A DNA stretch of 64,000 nucleotides from Bacillus sp. ZZV12-4809 (GTDB lineage: Bacteria > Bacillota > Bacilli > Bacillales > Cytobacillaceae), in the NCBI RefSeq assembly GCF_009849585.1, contig NZ_VCRN01000001.1:1-64000 (forward strand), written 5' to 3'. The notes under the pieces are model-generated. The model was not told the DNA's origin and searched no databases. It saw only the letters and a list, made by a program, of their open reading frames with translations. Within the stretch, counting starts at the first letter, position 1. Each line of letters begins with the position of its first letter. A program made the position numbers and the translations under genes. Below are positions 8,098 to 16,819 of the stretch, one piece after another.

Positions 8098-9393
8098 ATG
8101 CAATTTACTAATTCTGAACGGCTGCATAAACAAGCTTTAGAACATATTGTCGGAGGAGTTAATAGTCCTTCCCGCTCCTATAAAGCAGTTGGCGGCGGCT
8201 CGCCCGTTGCAATGGAACGTGCACAGGGAGCTTATTTTTGGGATGTGGACGGCAATCAATATATTGATTATCTGGCTGCATACGGCCCCATCATTACGGG
8301 ACATGCCCATCCGCATATTACAGAAGCAATTAAATCAGCTGCTGAGCGCGGCGTATTATATGGAACTCCCACACCACATGAAGTGAAATTCGCCGAAATG
8401 CTAAAGGAAGCAATGCCTAATTTGGACAAAGTCCGCTTTGTGAACTCAGGAACTGAAGCTGTTATGACCACGATCCGCGTTGCAAGGGCGTATACGGGCA
8501 GGGACAAAATCATTAAGTTTGCCGGCTGCTATCACGGCCATTCCGATCTGGTTCTGGTTGCTGCAGGTTCAGGACCTTCAACACTCGGAACACCTGACTC
8601 TGCCGGAGTTCCAAAGAGCATTGCCCAGGAAGTGATCACGGTTCCTTTCAATGAAATCGAACCATATAAAGAAGCGCTGGAAAAATGGGGAGACCAGATT
8701 GCCGCTGTATTGGTAGAACCGATTGTCGGCAACTTTGGTATTGTTGAACCAAAACCAGGGTTCCTGGAGCAGGTTAACGAATTAACACATGCAGCTGGTG
8801 CACTTGTCATTTATGATGAAGTCATCACAGCTTTCCGTTTTATGTATGGCGGTGCTCAGGACCTGCTTGGAGTAAAACCGGACTTGACAGCCATGGGTAA
8901 AATTATTGGAGGCGGCCTTCCAATCGGCGCATATGGCGGAAAGAAAGAAATTATGGAGACAGTTGCTCCTTTAGGTCCAGCTTATCAAGCTGGTACAATG
9001 GCTGGAAATCCAGCGTCAATTTTATCTGGAATTGCATGCCTCGAAGTTTTGAAGCAGCCGGGTGTCTATGAATATCTGGACAGACTGGGAGAAATGCTTG
9101 AAAAGGGAATTAGTGATGCTGCTGAAGAACAAAATGTCCCAATTACAATTAATCGATTAAAAGGTGCTCTGACAATCTACTTTACGGAAGAAAAAGTAGT
9201 GAATTATGAGCAGGCGGAAAATACCGATGGAGAGATGTTTGCAAAATTCTTCAAGCTGATGCTTAATCAGGGAATAAATCTGGCTCCATCAAAATATGAA
9301 GCCTGGTTTATCACAATCGCGCATACAGAGGAAGATATTCAGGCCACGCTTCATGCGGTGCAAAACGCATTTCAGCAACTAAATGACAAATAA
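8098..9393 (+). CDS. gsaB: Glutamate-1-semialdehyde 2,1-aminomutase
   Basis: A PLP enzyme of 431 residues that converts glutamate-1-semialdehyde to 5-aminolevulinate, an early tetrapyrrole precursor. The PLP-binding lysine is K268 in [15 protein letters not shown]. Conserved [17 protein letters not shown] and GCYHGHSD blocks are present. Start set at the ATG (8098) with AGGAGG seven nt upstream; homologues begin at the same place. In B. subtilis gsaB is the paralogue of hemL and lies in the same neighbourhood between ygaE/ygaD and bcp. A terminator follows. Confidence 0.95.
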   Translation: MQFTNSERLHKQALEHIVGGVNSPSRSYKAVGGGSPVAMERAQGAYFWDVDGNQYIDYLAAYGPIITGHAHPHITEAIKSAAERGVLYGTPTPHEVKFAEMLKEAMPNLDKVRFVNSGTEAVMTTIRVARAYTGRDKIIKFAGCYHGHSDLVLVAAGSGPSTLGTPDSAGVPKSIAQEVITVPFNEIEPYKEALEKWGDQIAAVLVEPIVGNFGIVEPKPGFLEQVNELTHAAGALVIYDEVITAFRFMYGGAQDLLGVKPDLTAMGKIIGGGLPIGAYGGKKEIMETVAPLGPAYQAGTMAGNPASILSGIACLEVLKQPGVYEYLDRLGEMLEKGISDAAEEQNVPITINRLKGALTIYFTEEKVVNYEQAENTDGEMFAKFFKLMLNQGINLAPSKYEAWFITIAHTEEDIQATLHAVQNAFQQLNDK

Positions 9394-9416
9394 ATATTCA
9401 CTATTTTATACATTCA

Positions 9417-9444
9417 CGGGAGCAGAAATGCTTCCGTTTTCTTT
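9417..9444 (+). terminator. gsaB terminator
   Basis: Stem CGGGAGCA (9417-9424) pairs with TGCTTCCG (9429-9436) around loop GAAA, followed by TTTTCTTT. Confidence 0.9.
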
Positions 9445-9455
9445 ATTCACAGCAA

Positions 9456-9469
9456 TGAAAACGTTTACA
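9456..9469 (+). promoter_or_regulatory. cre site (CcpA operator)
   Basis: TGAAAACGTTTACA matches the catabolite-responsive element consensus at every defined position. It lies about 70 nt upstream of the -35 box of the glutamate synthase promoter, where CcpA could act as an activator, as upstream cre sites often do. Confidence 0.7.
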
Positions 9470-9538
9470 ATAATAGGTTTGTTTTATGCAAAATCCAATA
9501 TTCCACCTAAAACCATATCCAACTTTTTGTATAAATAA

Positions 9539-9567
9539 TTGATTTCTGAAAATTCATATGATATGAT
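9539..9567 (+). promoter_or_regulatory. Glutamate synthase promoter
   Basis: -35 TTGATT (9539-9544), 17-nt spacer, -10 TATGAT (9562-9567). Transcription would start near 9574, giving a leader of about 230 nt. That leader contains a GCTGAC/GTCAGC stem (about 9599-9626) and no T-box or known riboswitch motif that I can recognise. Confidence 0.7.
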
Positions 9568-9756
9568 GGGAGAAATCTTTTGTGTAAGAGCGGATGACGC
9601 TGACATAAAGACCTTTACGTCAGCAGCGTATCCCGAATTATCCAACTATTCTTTTAATAAATGCTCCATGCATTTACCTTTCAAACCAAAAATAACTTTG
9701 TACCATCCTCTTTTAAAACCCGTAAACCAAAAAAATCTTATAGATTACTATTTTTC

Positions 9757-9806
9757 AGGAGGTGAACGGCTTTAAGGCACAGCCTTATTTTCAGCCGAAT
9801 TTTATG
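9757..9806 (+). promoter_or_regulatory. Ribosome site separated from ATG by a nested hairpin
   Basis: A perfect AGGAGG (9757-9762) lies 41 nt before the first in-frame ATG (9804). The gap can fold: CGGCT (9767-9771) pairs with AGCCG (9793-9797), enclosing TAAGGC/GCCTTA (9773-9778 with 9782-9787). Skipping the fold leaves about 10 nt between ribosome site and ATG. An in-frame GTG (9762) overlaps the AGGAGG and is unlikely to be used. Confidence 0.5.
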
Positions 9807-12800
9807 ACATTACATCAATGGAGTCCTTCACTTTTTAAAGAGTTTCACCGCCAGGAGCACGATGCGTGCGGCATCGTTTCTGCAATGGAGAAAAAGAAAG
9901 TCCCAACCCGCGAAAATATTTTCAGCTGTATCAATGCGCTTGTTACGATGAATCACCGTGCCGGTTTTATTAATGGAGAAGGCGACGGTGTAGGGATCCA
10001 TATTGATATCCCAAGAGAGCTATGGAAAGAAAAATTAAAGGCAGCAGGAGCTGATTCTAAAGCAGCAGAAAAAGAAGGATTTGTGGTTGGACATGTATTT
10101 ATGTCCAGAAAGCAGGATACTGAATCACTGAAAGCGATCTTGCTGCAGAAACTTGATGACGCAAATCTAACGGTTATTTATGCATCTGACGAAGTAACCG
10201 AATCATCAGCTTTAGGACCGATTGCCATACAGGAAAATCCCGTATTCTGGCAGTTTGCCTGTTTAGCAGATTCGGCTGGGACAGAGCTTTCCAAAAAGCT
10301 GTTTGAATTAATCATTGACTTTGAAGAAAACGAACATGTCCATGTCGCTTCCCTTAGCCAGCATCACGCTGTTTACAAAGTAATGGGTGCAGGAGATATT
10401 CTTCCGAAATATTATCACGACCTGGCAAGCCCTCTTGTTGCATCAACAATGACGCTTGGCCATAATCGCTATTCAACTAACACATTATCAAGCTTTTTCC
10501 GCGTGCAGCCTTTTAGCGTGCTCGGACACAATGGGGAAATCAACACGATTGCCAAGCTTAGAGATGAAGCCAAAATGGTCGGCGTTCCGCTGGTAAAAGA
10601 CGGCAGTGACTCACAGGATCTGAGCAGAACACTTGAAACGTTAATTTGCCGTGACGGCTATAGTCTCTTTGAAGCAATGGACGTTATGTTCCCTCCTATC
10701 GTAAATGAAATCAAGTCATACCCTGATCATCTTCAGGATATGTATGCCTATATCAGGGAAGCATGGGGACATTTTGCCCAGGGACCAGCAGGGATTATTT
10801 CGCGATTTGCAGATGAGGCAGTGTTCAGTGTTGATGCATTAGGTCTTCGCCCGCTATGGATGCTTGAAACAGAAAGCTCTTACCTGTTTTCATCAGAGCC
10901 AGGAATCATTCCATCCAGCGAATATGTAAATGAACCTAAGCCTCTATCACCAGGTGAAAAGGTTGGTCTGAAATGGGACGGTGATACACTGGCTGTTTAC
11001 GAGCACAGCCGTTATCAGGCTGAAGTTTTTAACAGATTTTCAAAGAGAGTGAAATCTGATAACTTCAGGATTCGCCTGCAGTCTCCAAAATTGGAAAAAA
11101 CCATTTCTGTAAATTACCCGGATAAGATTCATAACGGGCAGTATAAAGCGTTCGGCTGGGAGAGAGATCATGTCCAGCTTGTCGAGCAAATGGCAGAAAA
11201 AGGCGCGGAGCCAATTCGTTCTCTTGGACACGATTCTCCTTTAGCAGCACTAAATCCTCAGCGGAAAAATATTGCTGATTTTATCAAGGAAAGTGTTGCT
11301 GTTGTTACTAACCCTGCGATTGACCGTGACCGGGAAACGGAGCATTTCTCAACCCGCACAATTATAGGAAAGCGCCCTTCTCTATTTGAAAAGCAGGAGC
11401 CAGCGGCCGTAATTGAATTGCAGACTCCTATTTTAATAGAAGGAAAAGCAGGCTACGAATGTTCCGATGAACTAAATCAGCCGAGCTACGACCAGGTAAC
11501 AGGCTTCTATCACGAACAAAAGCTGATATCTTATTTATCTTCCACATTTACGAAAGATGAAACGGTAAAAGAAGCTTTAGACCGTTTAGCATCAGAAGCA
11601 GTAGATGCTGTTAAGAATGGCAAAACTCTGCTTGTACTGGATGATGCTAATGCTCATCAGGATGACTCTTACTGGATTGATCCGCACCTGGCAGTTTCTG
11701 CAATCGATCAGGCTCTTGTTAAAGAAGCAATGCGCCGTGAATGTTCCCTATTGCTGCGTTCAGCTTCAATCAGATCGCTTCATGATATTATTACTGCATT
11801 CGGTTTAGGTGCCGATATTATCAGTCCTTATTATATGTTTATGACCGTTCTGGGCGAATCTGAAACACCGCTGAAGAATCTATACTCAGCACTGACAAAA
11901 GGCCTTGAAAAAGTCATTTCAACAATCGGGATTCATGAGTTAAGAGGCTATGGACGTTTATTCTCTGCCATAGGTCTTCACGAAGAATTAGCTGAATACC
12001 TGAATATCGTCAATTTCTTCGGATCTAAAGAGCTATCGTTTAGCTTTAACACTTTAAAGGAAGATGCATTTGCAAGAGCTGAAGATTACCAGAATGAAAA
12101 AGAACGAATCGGTAAAACGTTCAGCCTTTTCCCGCGTATCTGGAAAGCAATTGGCGAAGTGGCATCGACTGGTGACTACAGTGCTTACAAGGAGAAAATC
12201 ACTGAACAGGAAGACCAGAACCCGACAACAATCCGCCATTTAACCGGATTTAAGGAAACGGCTTCTCAGCTAAAAGCAGAAGATATCAGCCTGCATGTGG
12301 GCGAGCATGATTTGCCATTTGTCATCTCCTCCATGTCCTTTGGTTCTCAGAATGAAACGGCCTTTAGAGCCTATGCAGAAGGCGCTGACAGGCTGAACAT
12401 GGTCAGCCTGAATGGAGAAGGCGGAGAAATCAAGGATATGCTTGGAAAGTATCCAAGAACCCGCGGACAGCAGGTGGCATCCGGACGCTTCGGTGTGAAT
12501 GCCGAGCTCCTAAATTCATCCAACCTGCTGGAAATCAAAATTGGGCAGGGTGCTAAGCCTGGTGAAGGCGGGCATCTTCCTGGATCCAAGGTTACGGCCA
12601 AAATTGCCGAGGCACGTAATGCGACAATCGGATCGGATTTGATCTCACCTTCCAACAACCATGATATTTACTCGATTGAAGATTTGGCACAGATGATTCA
12701 CGAGCTTAAGACTGCCAATGACAAAGCTAAGGTTGCTGTAAAAGTGCCGGTTGTACCGAATATCGGAACAATTGCAGTCGGGATTGCAAAAGCTGGTGCG

Positions 12801-14276
12801 GATATTATCACACTGAGCGGCTTTGACGGAGGTACAGGGGCAGCGAGAATTCATGCCCTGCAGCACGTAGGCCTTCCAGTGGAGATTGGTGTTAAGGCAG
12901 CTCACAACGCACTGCTAGAAGCTGGCATCCGCCATAATGTAGAGCTTTGGGCTGATGGCGGAATCAAGAGTGCCGCAGACGTATTAAAGGTTATGCTGCT
13001 AGGTGCTAACCGTGTAGGATTTGGCACACTTTCCATGCTCGCCATCGGGTGTACGACATGCCGCGGCTGCCACCTTGATACTTGCCATGTTGGGATTGCA
13101 ACTCAAATTGATTCAGAGGCACAGGCGAAAGAACATGGCTTAAGACGATTTGTTCCACGCCAATTTGATCTTGCTGTCAAAGGCATTATGAACCTGTTTA
13201 CAGCTTTTGGAGAAGAACTGAAAGCATTGTCTGCTGCTATCGGCATTAAAAATCTGCAGGATGCAGTAGGCCGTTCTGATCTGCTTGTACAGATTAAGGG
13301 ACAGGATCAGCTTGATTTGACTCACCTGCTGAAAACACTTGAAATCGGCCAATTCTCTGCCCAGGAAGCACCTGAAGCCCTGCAGGAAGCACAGCTGCAG
13401 GTAGCTGTTGGAGCGGAGTACCTTGATGCAAGTGTAGAAGAACTTGATCAGTCACGTGAATTCCATAGCATCACGTCCGAGCAGCGGGTATTGGGAAGCC
13501 GGGTTTCCTGCCACCGTGTAAGAGACAGACTGGACGGTTCATATAAAACTCTTCCGCAAGTTAATCTGAAATACAAAGGCGGTTCCATCCCGGGCAATGG
13601 CCTTGGAGCTTACAATAGCTTTGGCATTAACATCGAAGTTGCCGGAGGCGCTCAGGATGGCATCGGAAAAACTTCGTTCGGGGGACAAATTAAAATCTTT
13701 AAAGCCAAAGGCAAAAATGGCAAGTTTTACAATGGCTCAGTCGGTAAAGGCTTTGGGTATGGAGCTCAGCAAGGCTTGCTTGTAGCTCAAGGAAATGCTG
13801 ATGCCCGTGCCGGAATCAGATTATCCGGAGCCGATATGATTATCGGCGGCCAGCTGCAAAAGCCGCTGCCTGAAAAAGAATACGGCAATATCGGTTCAAA
13901 TGCCAATATCAAAGGATTTGCCTTTGAGTATATGACAAATGGCCGAGGATTAGTTCTTGGCGATGCCGGTCCATGGATCTGCGCAGGAATGACAGGCGGT
14001 GTTGTTTACTTAAGACACCAGCCGGAAATGGGCTTAACAAAAGAAGCCATCCAGCGCAGAATTGCCAAAGGAGCTAAAGTCTCCGTTACAACTCTTTCCG
14101 ATAAAGGAAAGGAAGATGTAAAAGAAATGCTTGGCCAATACATCGCCATGCTTAATGATCAAGGACAGACAGAAGAAGCTTCACAGCTTGCTTCCCTTCT
14201 TGATTATCCGGAAGACCACTTTGTTCAAGTCATCCCGGTCAAAGAACAAGCAGATCCATCTGTATCCACAGAGTGA
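9804..14276 (+). CDS. gltB: Glutamate synthase large subunit-type protein (orphan)
   Basis: A giant protein (1490 residues from ATG 9804; 1504 from GTG 9762) with the full GOGAT layout. Using the longer numbering: a class II glutamine amidotransferase headed by HDACGI with catalytic C36 after a short propeptide; a central domain; an FMN-binding synthase domain (about 830-1200) with the 3Fe-4S motif C1097-x5-C1103-x4-C1108; and a C-terminal glycine-rich beta-helix domain. It would make glutamate from glutamine and 2-oxoglutarate. No small-subunit gltD gene is adjacent, so the electron donor may be ferredoxin or an unlinked subunit. The amidotransferase loop NHRAGF differs from the usual HRGA form. 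Confidence 0.9.
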   Translation: MTLHQWSPSLFKEFHRQEHDACGIVSAMEKKKVPTRENIFSCINALVTMNHRAGFINGEGDGVGIHIDIPRELWKEKLKAAGADSKAAEKEGFVVGHVFMSRKQDTESLKAILLQKLDDANLTVIYASDEVTESSALGPIAIQENPVFWQFACLADSAGTELSKKLFELIIDFEENEHVHVASLSQHHAVYKVMGAGDILPKYYHDLASPLVASTMTLGHNRYSTNTLSSFFRVQPFSVLGHNGEINTIAKLRDEAKMVGVPLVKDGSDSQDLSRTLETLICRDGYSLFEAMDVMFPPIVNEIKSYPDHLQDMYAYIREAWGHFAQGPAGIISRFADEAVFSVDALGLRPLWMLETESSYLFSSEPGIIPSSEYVNEPKPLSPGEKVGLKWDGDTLAVYEHSRYQAEVFNRFSKRVKSDNFRIRLQSPKLEKTISVNYPDKIHNGQYKAFGWERDHVQLVEQMAEKGAEPIRSLGHDSPLAALNPQRKNIADFIKESVAVVTNPAIDRDRETEHFSTRTIIGKRPSLFEKQEPAAVIELQTPILIEGKAGYECSDELNQPSYDQVTGFYHEQKLISYLSSTFTKDETVKEALDRLASEAVDAVKNGKTLLVLDDANAHQDDSYWIDPHLAVSAIDQALVKEAMRRECSLLLRSASIRSLHDIITAFGLGADIISPYYMFMTVLGESETPLKNLYSALTKGLEKVISTIGIHELRGYGRLFSAIGLHEELAEYLNIVNFFGSKELSFSFNTLKEDAFARAEDYQNEKERIGKTFSLFPRIWKAIGEVASTGDYSAYKEKITEQEDQNPTTIRHLTGFKETASQLKAEDISLHVGEHDLPFVISSMSFGSQNETAFRAYAEGADRLNMVSLNGEGGEIKDMLGKYPRTRGQQVASGRFGVNAELLNSSNLLEIKIGQGAKPGEGGHLPGSKVTAKIAEARNATIGSDLISPSNNHDIYSIEDLAQMIHELKTANDKAKVAVKVPVVPNIGTIAVGIAKAGADIITLSGFDGGTGAARIHALQHVGLPVEIGVKAAHNALLEAGIRHNVELWADGGIKSAADVLKVMLLGANRVGFGTLSMLAIGCTTCRGCHLDTCHVGIATQIDSEAQAKEHGLRRFVPRQFDLAVKGIMNLFTAFGEELKALSAAIGIKNLQDAVGRSDLLVQIKGQDQLDLTHLLKTLEIGQFSAQEAPEALQEAQLQVAVGAEYLDASVEELDQSREFHSITSEQRVLGSRVSCHRVRDRLDGSYKTLPQVNLKYKGGSIPGNGLGAYNSFGINIEVAGGAQDGIGKTSFGGQIKIFKAKGKNGKFYNGSVGKGFGYGAQQGLLVAQGNADARAGIRLSGADMIIGGQLQKPLPEKEYGNIGSNANIKGFAFEYMTNGRGLVLGDAGPWICAGMTGGVVYLRHQPEMGLTKEAIQRRIAKGAKVSVTTLSDKGKEDVKEMLGQYIAMLNDQGQTEEASQLASLLDYPEDHFVQVIPVKEQADPSVSTE

Positions 14277-14294
14277 TTATCTGCACCAATCGAT

Positions 14295-14332
14295 CCCCAT
14301 CCGTTTATCTGGATGGGGGTTTTTCTTCTTTA
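14295..14332 (+). terminator. Glutamate synthase terminator
   Basis: Perfect 8-bp stem CCCCATCC/GGATGGGG (14295-14302 and 14311-14318), then GTTTTTCTTCTTT. It lies 18 nt after the stop codon. Confidence 0.92.
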
Positions 14333-14368
14333 TTTGGCACACCGTGTTTGTTTCTTTTACTTCGCCTG

Positions 14369-14510
14369 CGCTTCACTAAGCGGCACTATTCCGCTGCTTG
14401 AGGTCCTCTCTCTACTCCTCCGCTTCGCTAAGCAGCACTATTCCTTTGTTTTAGTTCCTCTCATTCCTCCTCAGCCTCCCCCATTCTCATTAAGCAATTC
14501 CTATAATTCC
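14369..14510 (+). repeat. Degenerate 52-bp tandem repeat, 2-3 copies
   Basis: A 24-nt core is repeated at 14369-14392 and 14421-14444, 52 nt apart and differing at two positions; it begins CGCTTC, then CTAAGC, and ends CACTATTCC. A weaker third copy sits near 14475-14510. The surroundings are pyrimidine-rich with no coding sense. The rest of the gap (14333-14616) shows nothing else I recognise. Confidence 0.55.
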
Positions 14511-14616
14511 TTCTGCAGCCTGTCTTCTTTATTAGCAATCTCTTGAACTTTCCACATCATTCAGGCAACCTAAATTTTTTTACTAACATTTAATACAAAT
14601 TTCATAAAAATGCCCC

Positions 14617-14663
14617 TTGAACTTCTTTCCATATCCCTGTATAGTACAATATTGTTTAACAAT
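14617..14663 (+). promoter_or_regulatory. Promoter with overlapping palindrome, upstream of ygaE
   Basis: -35 TTGAAC (14617-14622), 17-nt spacer, -10 TATAGT (14640-14645). The 6-1-6 palindrome ATTGTT-T-AACAAT (14651-14663) covers the predicted start site, a repressor-like position. A second -10 TATAAT (14723-14728) lies closer to the gene with a weak -35. Confidence 0.5.
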
Positions 14664-14764
14664 GAACAAAATCGTTTAAAGTATGAATAAATACGGCTTT
14701 TACGGTTTCATTCACCCTGTTTTATAATGAATCAAACTTTAATGAAAGAAAGGACATACATTGT

Positions 14765-15844
14765 ATGAAACTTGGCGCCCGCATTCTTAAGACGGGAATC
14801 GCAATCATTCTGGCACTGTTATTATCAGAACTCTTCAATTTGCCTGCTCCTATCTTTGCAGGAATTGCCGCTATTTTTGCCGTTCAGCCGACCATTTACC
14901 GATCTTATTTATCTATTGTTGAACAGATTCAGGGGAACGCAATAGGCGCATTAATTGCTGTGATTTTTGTGCTTTTATTCGGCAACCATGTCTTCATCAT
15001 AGGGCTGGCAGCTATTATTGTAATCACGATTAATCTTAAGCTTAAAATTGAAAACACCATTGGCCTGTCACTTGTAACCCTGATTGTCATTATGGAGACA
15101 CCGGGCGATACCTTTCTGCAATTCGCTCTTATTCGCTTCTCAACTATTATGCTCGGGGTATTGTCAGCTTTTATTGTTAACCTTGTATTTCTGCCTCCTA
15201 AATACGAAAATAAGCTTTACTTTAAAATATCCAATAGCACAGAGGAAATTACCAAATGGATCAGGCTTACCATACGCCATGCATCTGAACACAGGTTGTT
15301 AAAAAACGATATTGATAAAATGAAAGATAGCAATATTAAGCTTGAACAGCTGTACTATATGTATAAAGAGGAAAGAAATTATTTTAAGCGAAATGACCTG
15401 GTTAAATCCAGGAAACTCGTTATTTACAGGCAAATGATTTCCACAGTTAAACGCTCACTGGAGACATTAAAGAAGCTGCATCGCTTTGAAAATGATCTGC
15501 AGCAAATGCCTGAAGAATTCCAGCATGCCGTGCAGCAGCAGCTTGATATTCTCATCCATTATCATGAACATATCATGCTTAAATTTATTGGGAAAGTTCG
15601 TCCGAATGTAGTGTTTGAGGAAGGCGACTTCAGCATGAGCAGAAAGGAACTGGTGAACCTTTTCCTGGCTCAGCAAAAAGAACATGAACAAGATGAAGAA
15701 TCTATTCTCCCGCATATCATGCAGGTTGTATCAGCAATTGTTGATTACGATGAACATGTGGAGCACTTGGATAAACTTATTTCCAGTTTTCAGGCATATC
15801 ATAAAGAGGAAAATGAGGTTTCGATACCGGATGTTGCTGAGTAA
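14765..15844 (+). CDS. ygaE: Aromatic acid exporter family membrane protein (YgaE-like)
   Basis: A 359-residue protein: an N-terminal membrane domain of four to five helices (about residues 8-150) of the ArAE/FUSC type, then a charged, helical cytosolic C-terminal domain (about 155-345) typical of ArAE_1_C. The family is linked to efflux of aromatic acids, but no substrate is shown here. It begins at an ATG after AAAGGAC. In B. subtilis ygaE also lies beside gsaB. Its own promoter region has a palindrome at the start site. It ends at a terminator shared with the convergent peptide-transporter operon. Confidence 0.82.
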   Translation: MKLGARILKTGIAIILALLLSELFNLPAPIFAGIAAIFAVQPTIYRSYLSIVEQIQGNAIGALIAVIFVLLFGNHVFIIGLAAIIVITINLKLKIENTIGLSLVTLIVIMETPGDTFLQFALIRFSTIMLGVLSAFIVNLVFLPPKYENKLYFKISNSTEEITKWIRLTIRHASEHRLLKNDIDKMKDSNIKLEQLYYMYKEERNYFKRNDLVKSRKLVIYRQMISTVKRSLETLKKLHRFENDLQQMPEEFQHAVQQQLDILIHYHEHIMLKFIGKVRPNVVFEEGDFSMSRKELVNLFLAQQKEHEQDEESILPHIMQVVSAIVDYDEHVEHLDKLISSFQAYHKEENEVSIPDVAE

Positions 15845-15873
15845 GCTTGTTAGGTGCAGCATCTATTCATAGG

Positions 15874-15905
15874 AAAAAGCAGCTGATGTCAGCTGCTTTT
15901 TTTGT
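15874..15905. terminator. Bidirectional terminator, ygaE / permease
   Basis: A 13-bp inverted repeat with core AAGCAGCTGA/TCAGCTGCTT (15874-15886 with 15889-15901) has T tracts at both ends. It serves ygaE on the plus strand and the peptide permease operon on the minus strand. Confidence 0.9.
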
Positions 15906-16804
15906 TAATTCTTCATACGCGGATCAAGTGCGTCCCTTAATCCATCACCCATTAAATTAAATCCCAAAACTGTTAGCATGATCGCAAGTCCAGGGAAGAT
16001 CATCGTCCATGGAGCCTGGATCAAATATGCCTTCGCATCAGAAAGCATCTTTCCCCATTCAGGATTTGGCGCCTCTGCACCGAGGCCAAGGAATCCAAGG
16101 GCAGCACATTCAATAATGGCTGTTGCAATCGCAAGTGTTCCCTGCACAATGATAGGTGCCATGCTATTTGGCAGCACATGTCTGAAAAGGATCCGGCTGT
16201 TGCTCATTCCGATCGCTTTTGCAGCCATAATATATTCCTCCTGTTTGACACTCAGCACCCGTGAACGGATCAGTCTGCCGAAATTGGGAATGTTGATAAC
16301 CGCAATGGCAATAAGGGCATTTCTCAATGATGGTCCAAGCACGGCCACAATTGCAATGGCTAGCAATATGCTTGGGAAAGCAAGCATGATATCAAAAACA
16401 CGGGAAATAATGGTATCAACCCATTTGCCATAATATCCTGCTACTACACCTAAAAGGCATCCAACTACAATAGATCCGATTACGGCAAGAAAGCCTACCC
16501 ATAATGAGATCCTTGCCCCATATACAACTCTTGAGAAGATATCCCGGCCGAAGTCATCTGTTCCAAACCAGTGCTGGCTAGATGGAGCCTGAAGCCTTTT
16601 TGACAGCATTTGTTCATTAATCCCCTGCGGCGCAATAAGAGGTGCAAATACTGCCAGAATGATGAAAAATACGACAATAATGGTGCCGATTAAAGCCAGT
16701 TTATTTTTTCTAAAGCTCCTCCATGCTTCCACCCAGGGGGAAACTGCTTTTTCTTCAGCTGGCATAATAGGCGGCTGAAGGTCTTTTTGTGTTGAAAGTT
16801 CCAA
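15905..16804 (-). CDS. Oligopeptide/dipeptide ABC transporter permease, DppC/OppC type
   Basis: A 299-residue inner-membrane permease. An N-terminal cytosolic stretch precedes the first helix (about 35-60). The OppC-N block with APSSQHWFGTDDFGRD follows, then the BPD_transp_1 domain with the EAA-like loop IMAAKAIGMSNSRILFRHVLPN (about 195-216) that docks to the ATPases. It starts at TTG (16804) after GGAGGGGG. It is the last gene of a five-gene importer (ATPase, ATPase, binding protein, B-type permease, C-type permease). The exact peptide specificity is unknown. Confidence 0.92.
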   Translation of the reverse strand: MELSTQKDLQPPIMPAEEKAVSPWVEAWRSFRKNKLALIGTIIVVFFIILAVFAPLIAPQGINEQMLSKRLQAPSSQHWFGTDDFGRDIFSRVVYGARISLWVGFLAVIGSIVVGCLLGVVAGYYGKWVDTIISRVFDIMLAFPSILLAIAIVAVLGPSLRNALIAIAVINIPNFGRLIRSRVLSVKQEEYIMAAKAIGMSNSRILFRHVLPNSMAPIIVQGTLAIATAIIECAALGFLGLGAEAPNPEWGKMLSDAKAYLIQAPWTMIFPGLAIMLTVLGFNLMGDGLRDALDPRMKN

Positions 16805-16819
16805 GTACGTTCCCCCTCC

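Noticed and set aside
9574-9756. T-box or riboswitch in the glutamate synthase leader
   Set aside because: No T-box GGUGG or antiterminator sequence and no recognised aptamer core; only a short stem is evident.
9539-9775. 78-codon frame before glutamate synthase
   Set aside because: It would begin inside the promoter -35 box and has no ribosome site; it reads through the AGGAGG of the next gene and has no recognisable protein features.
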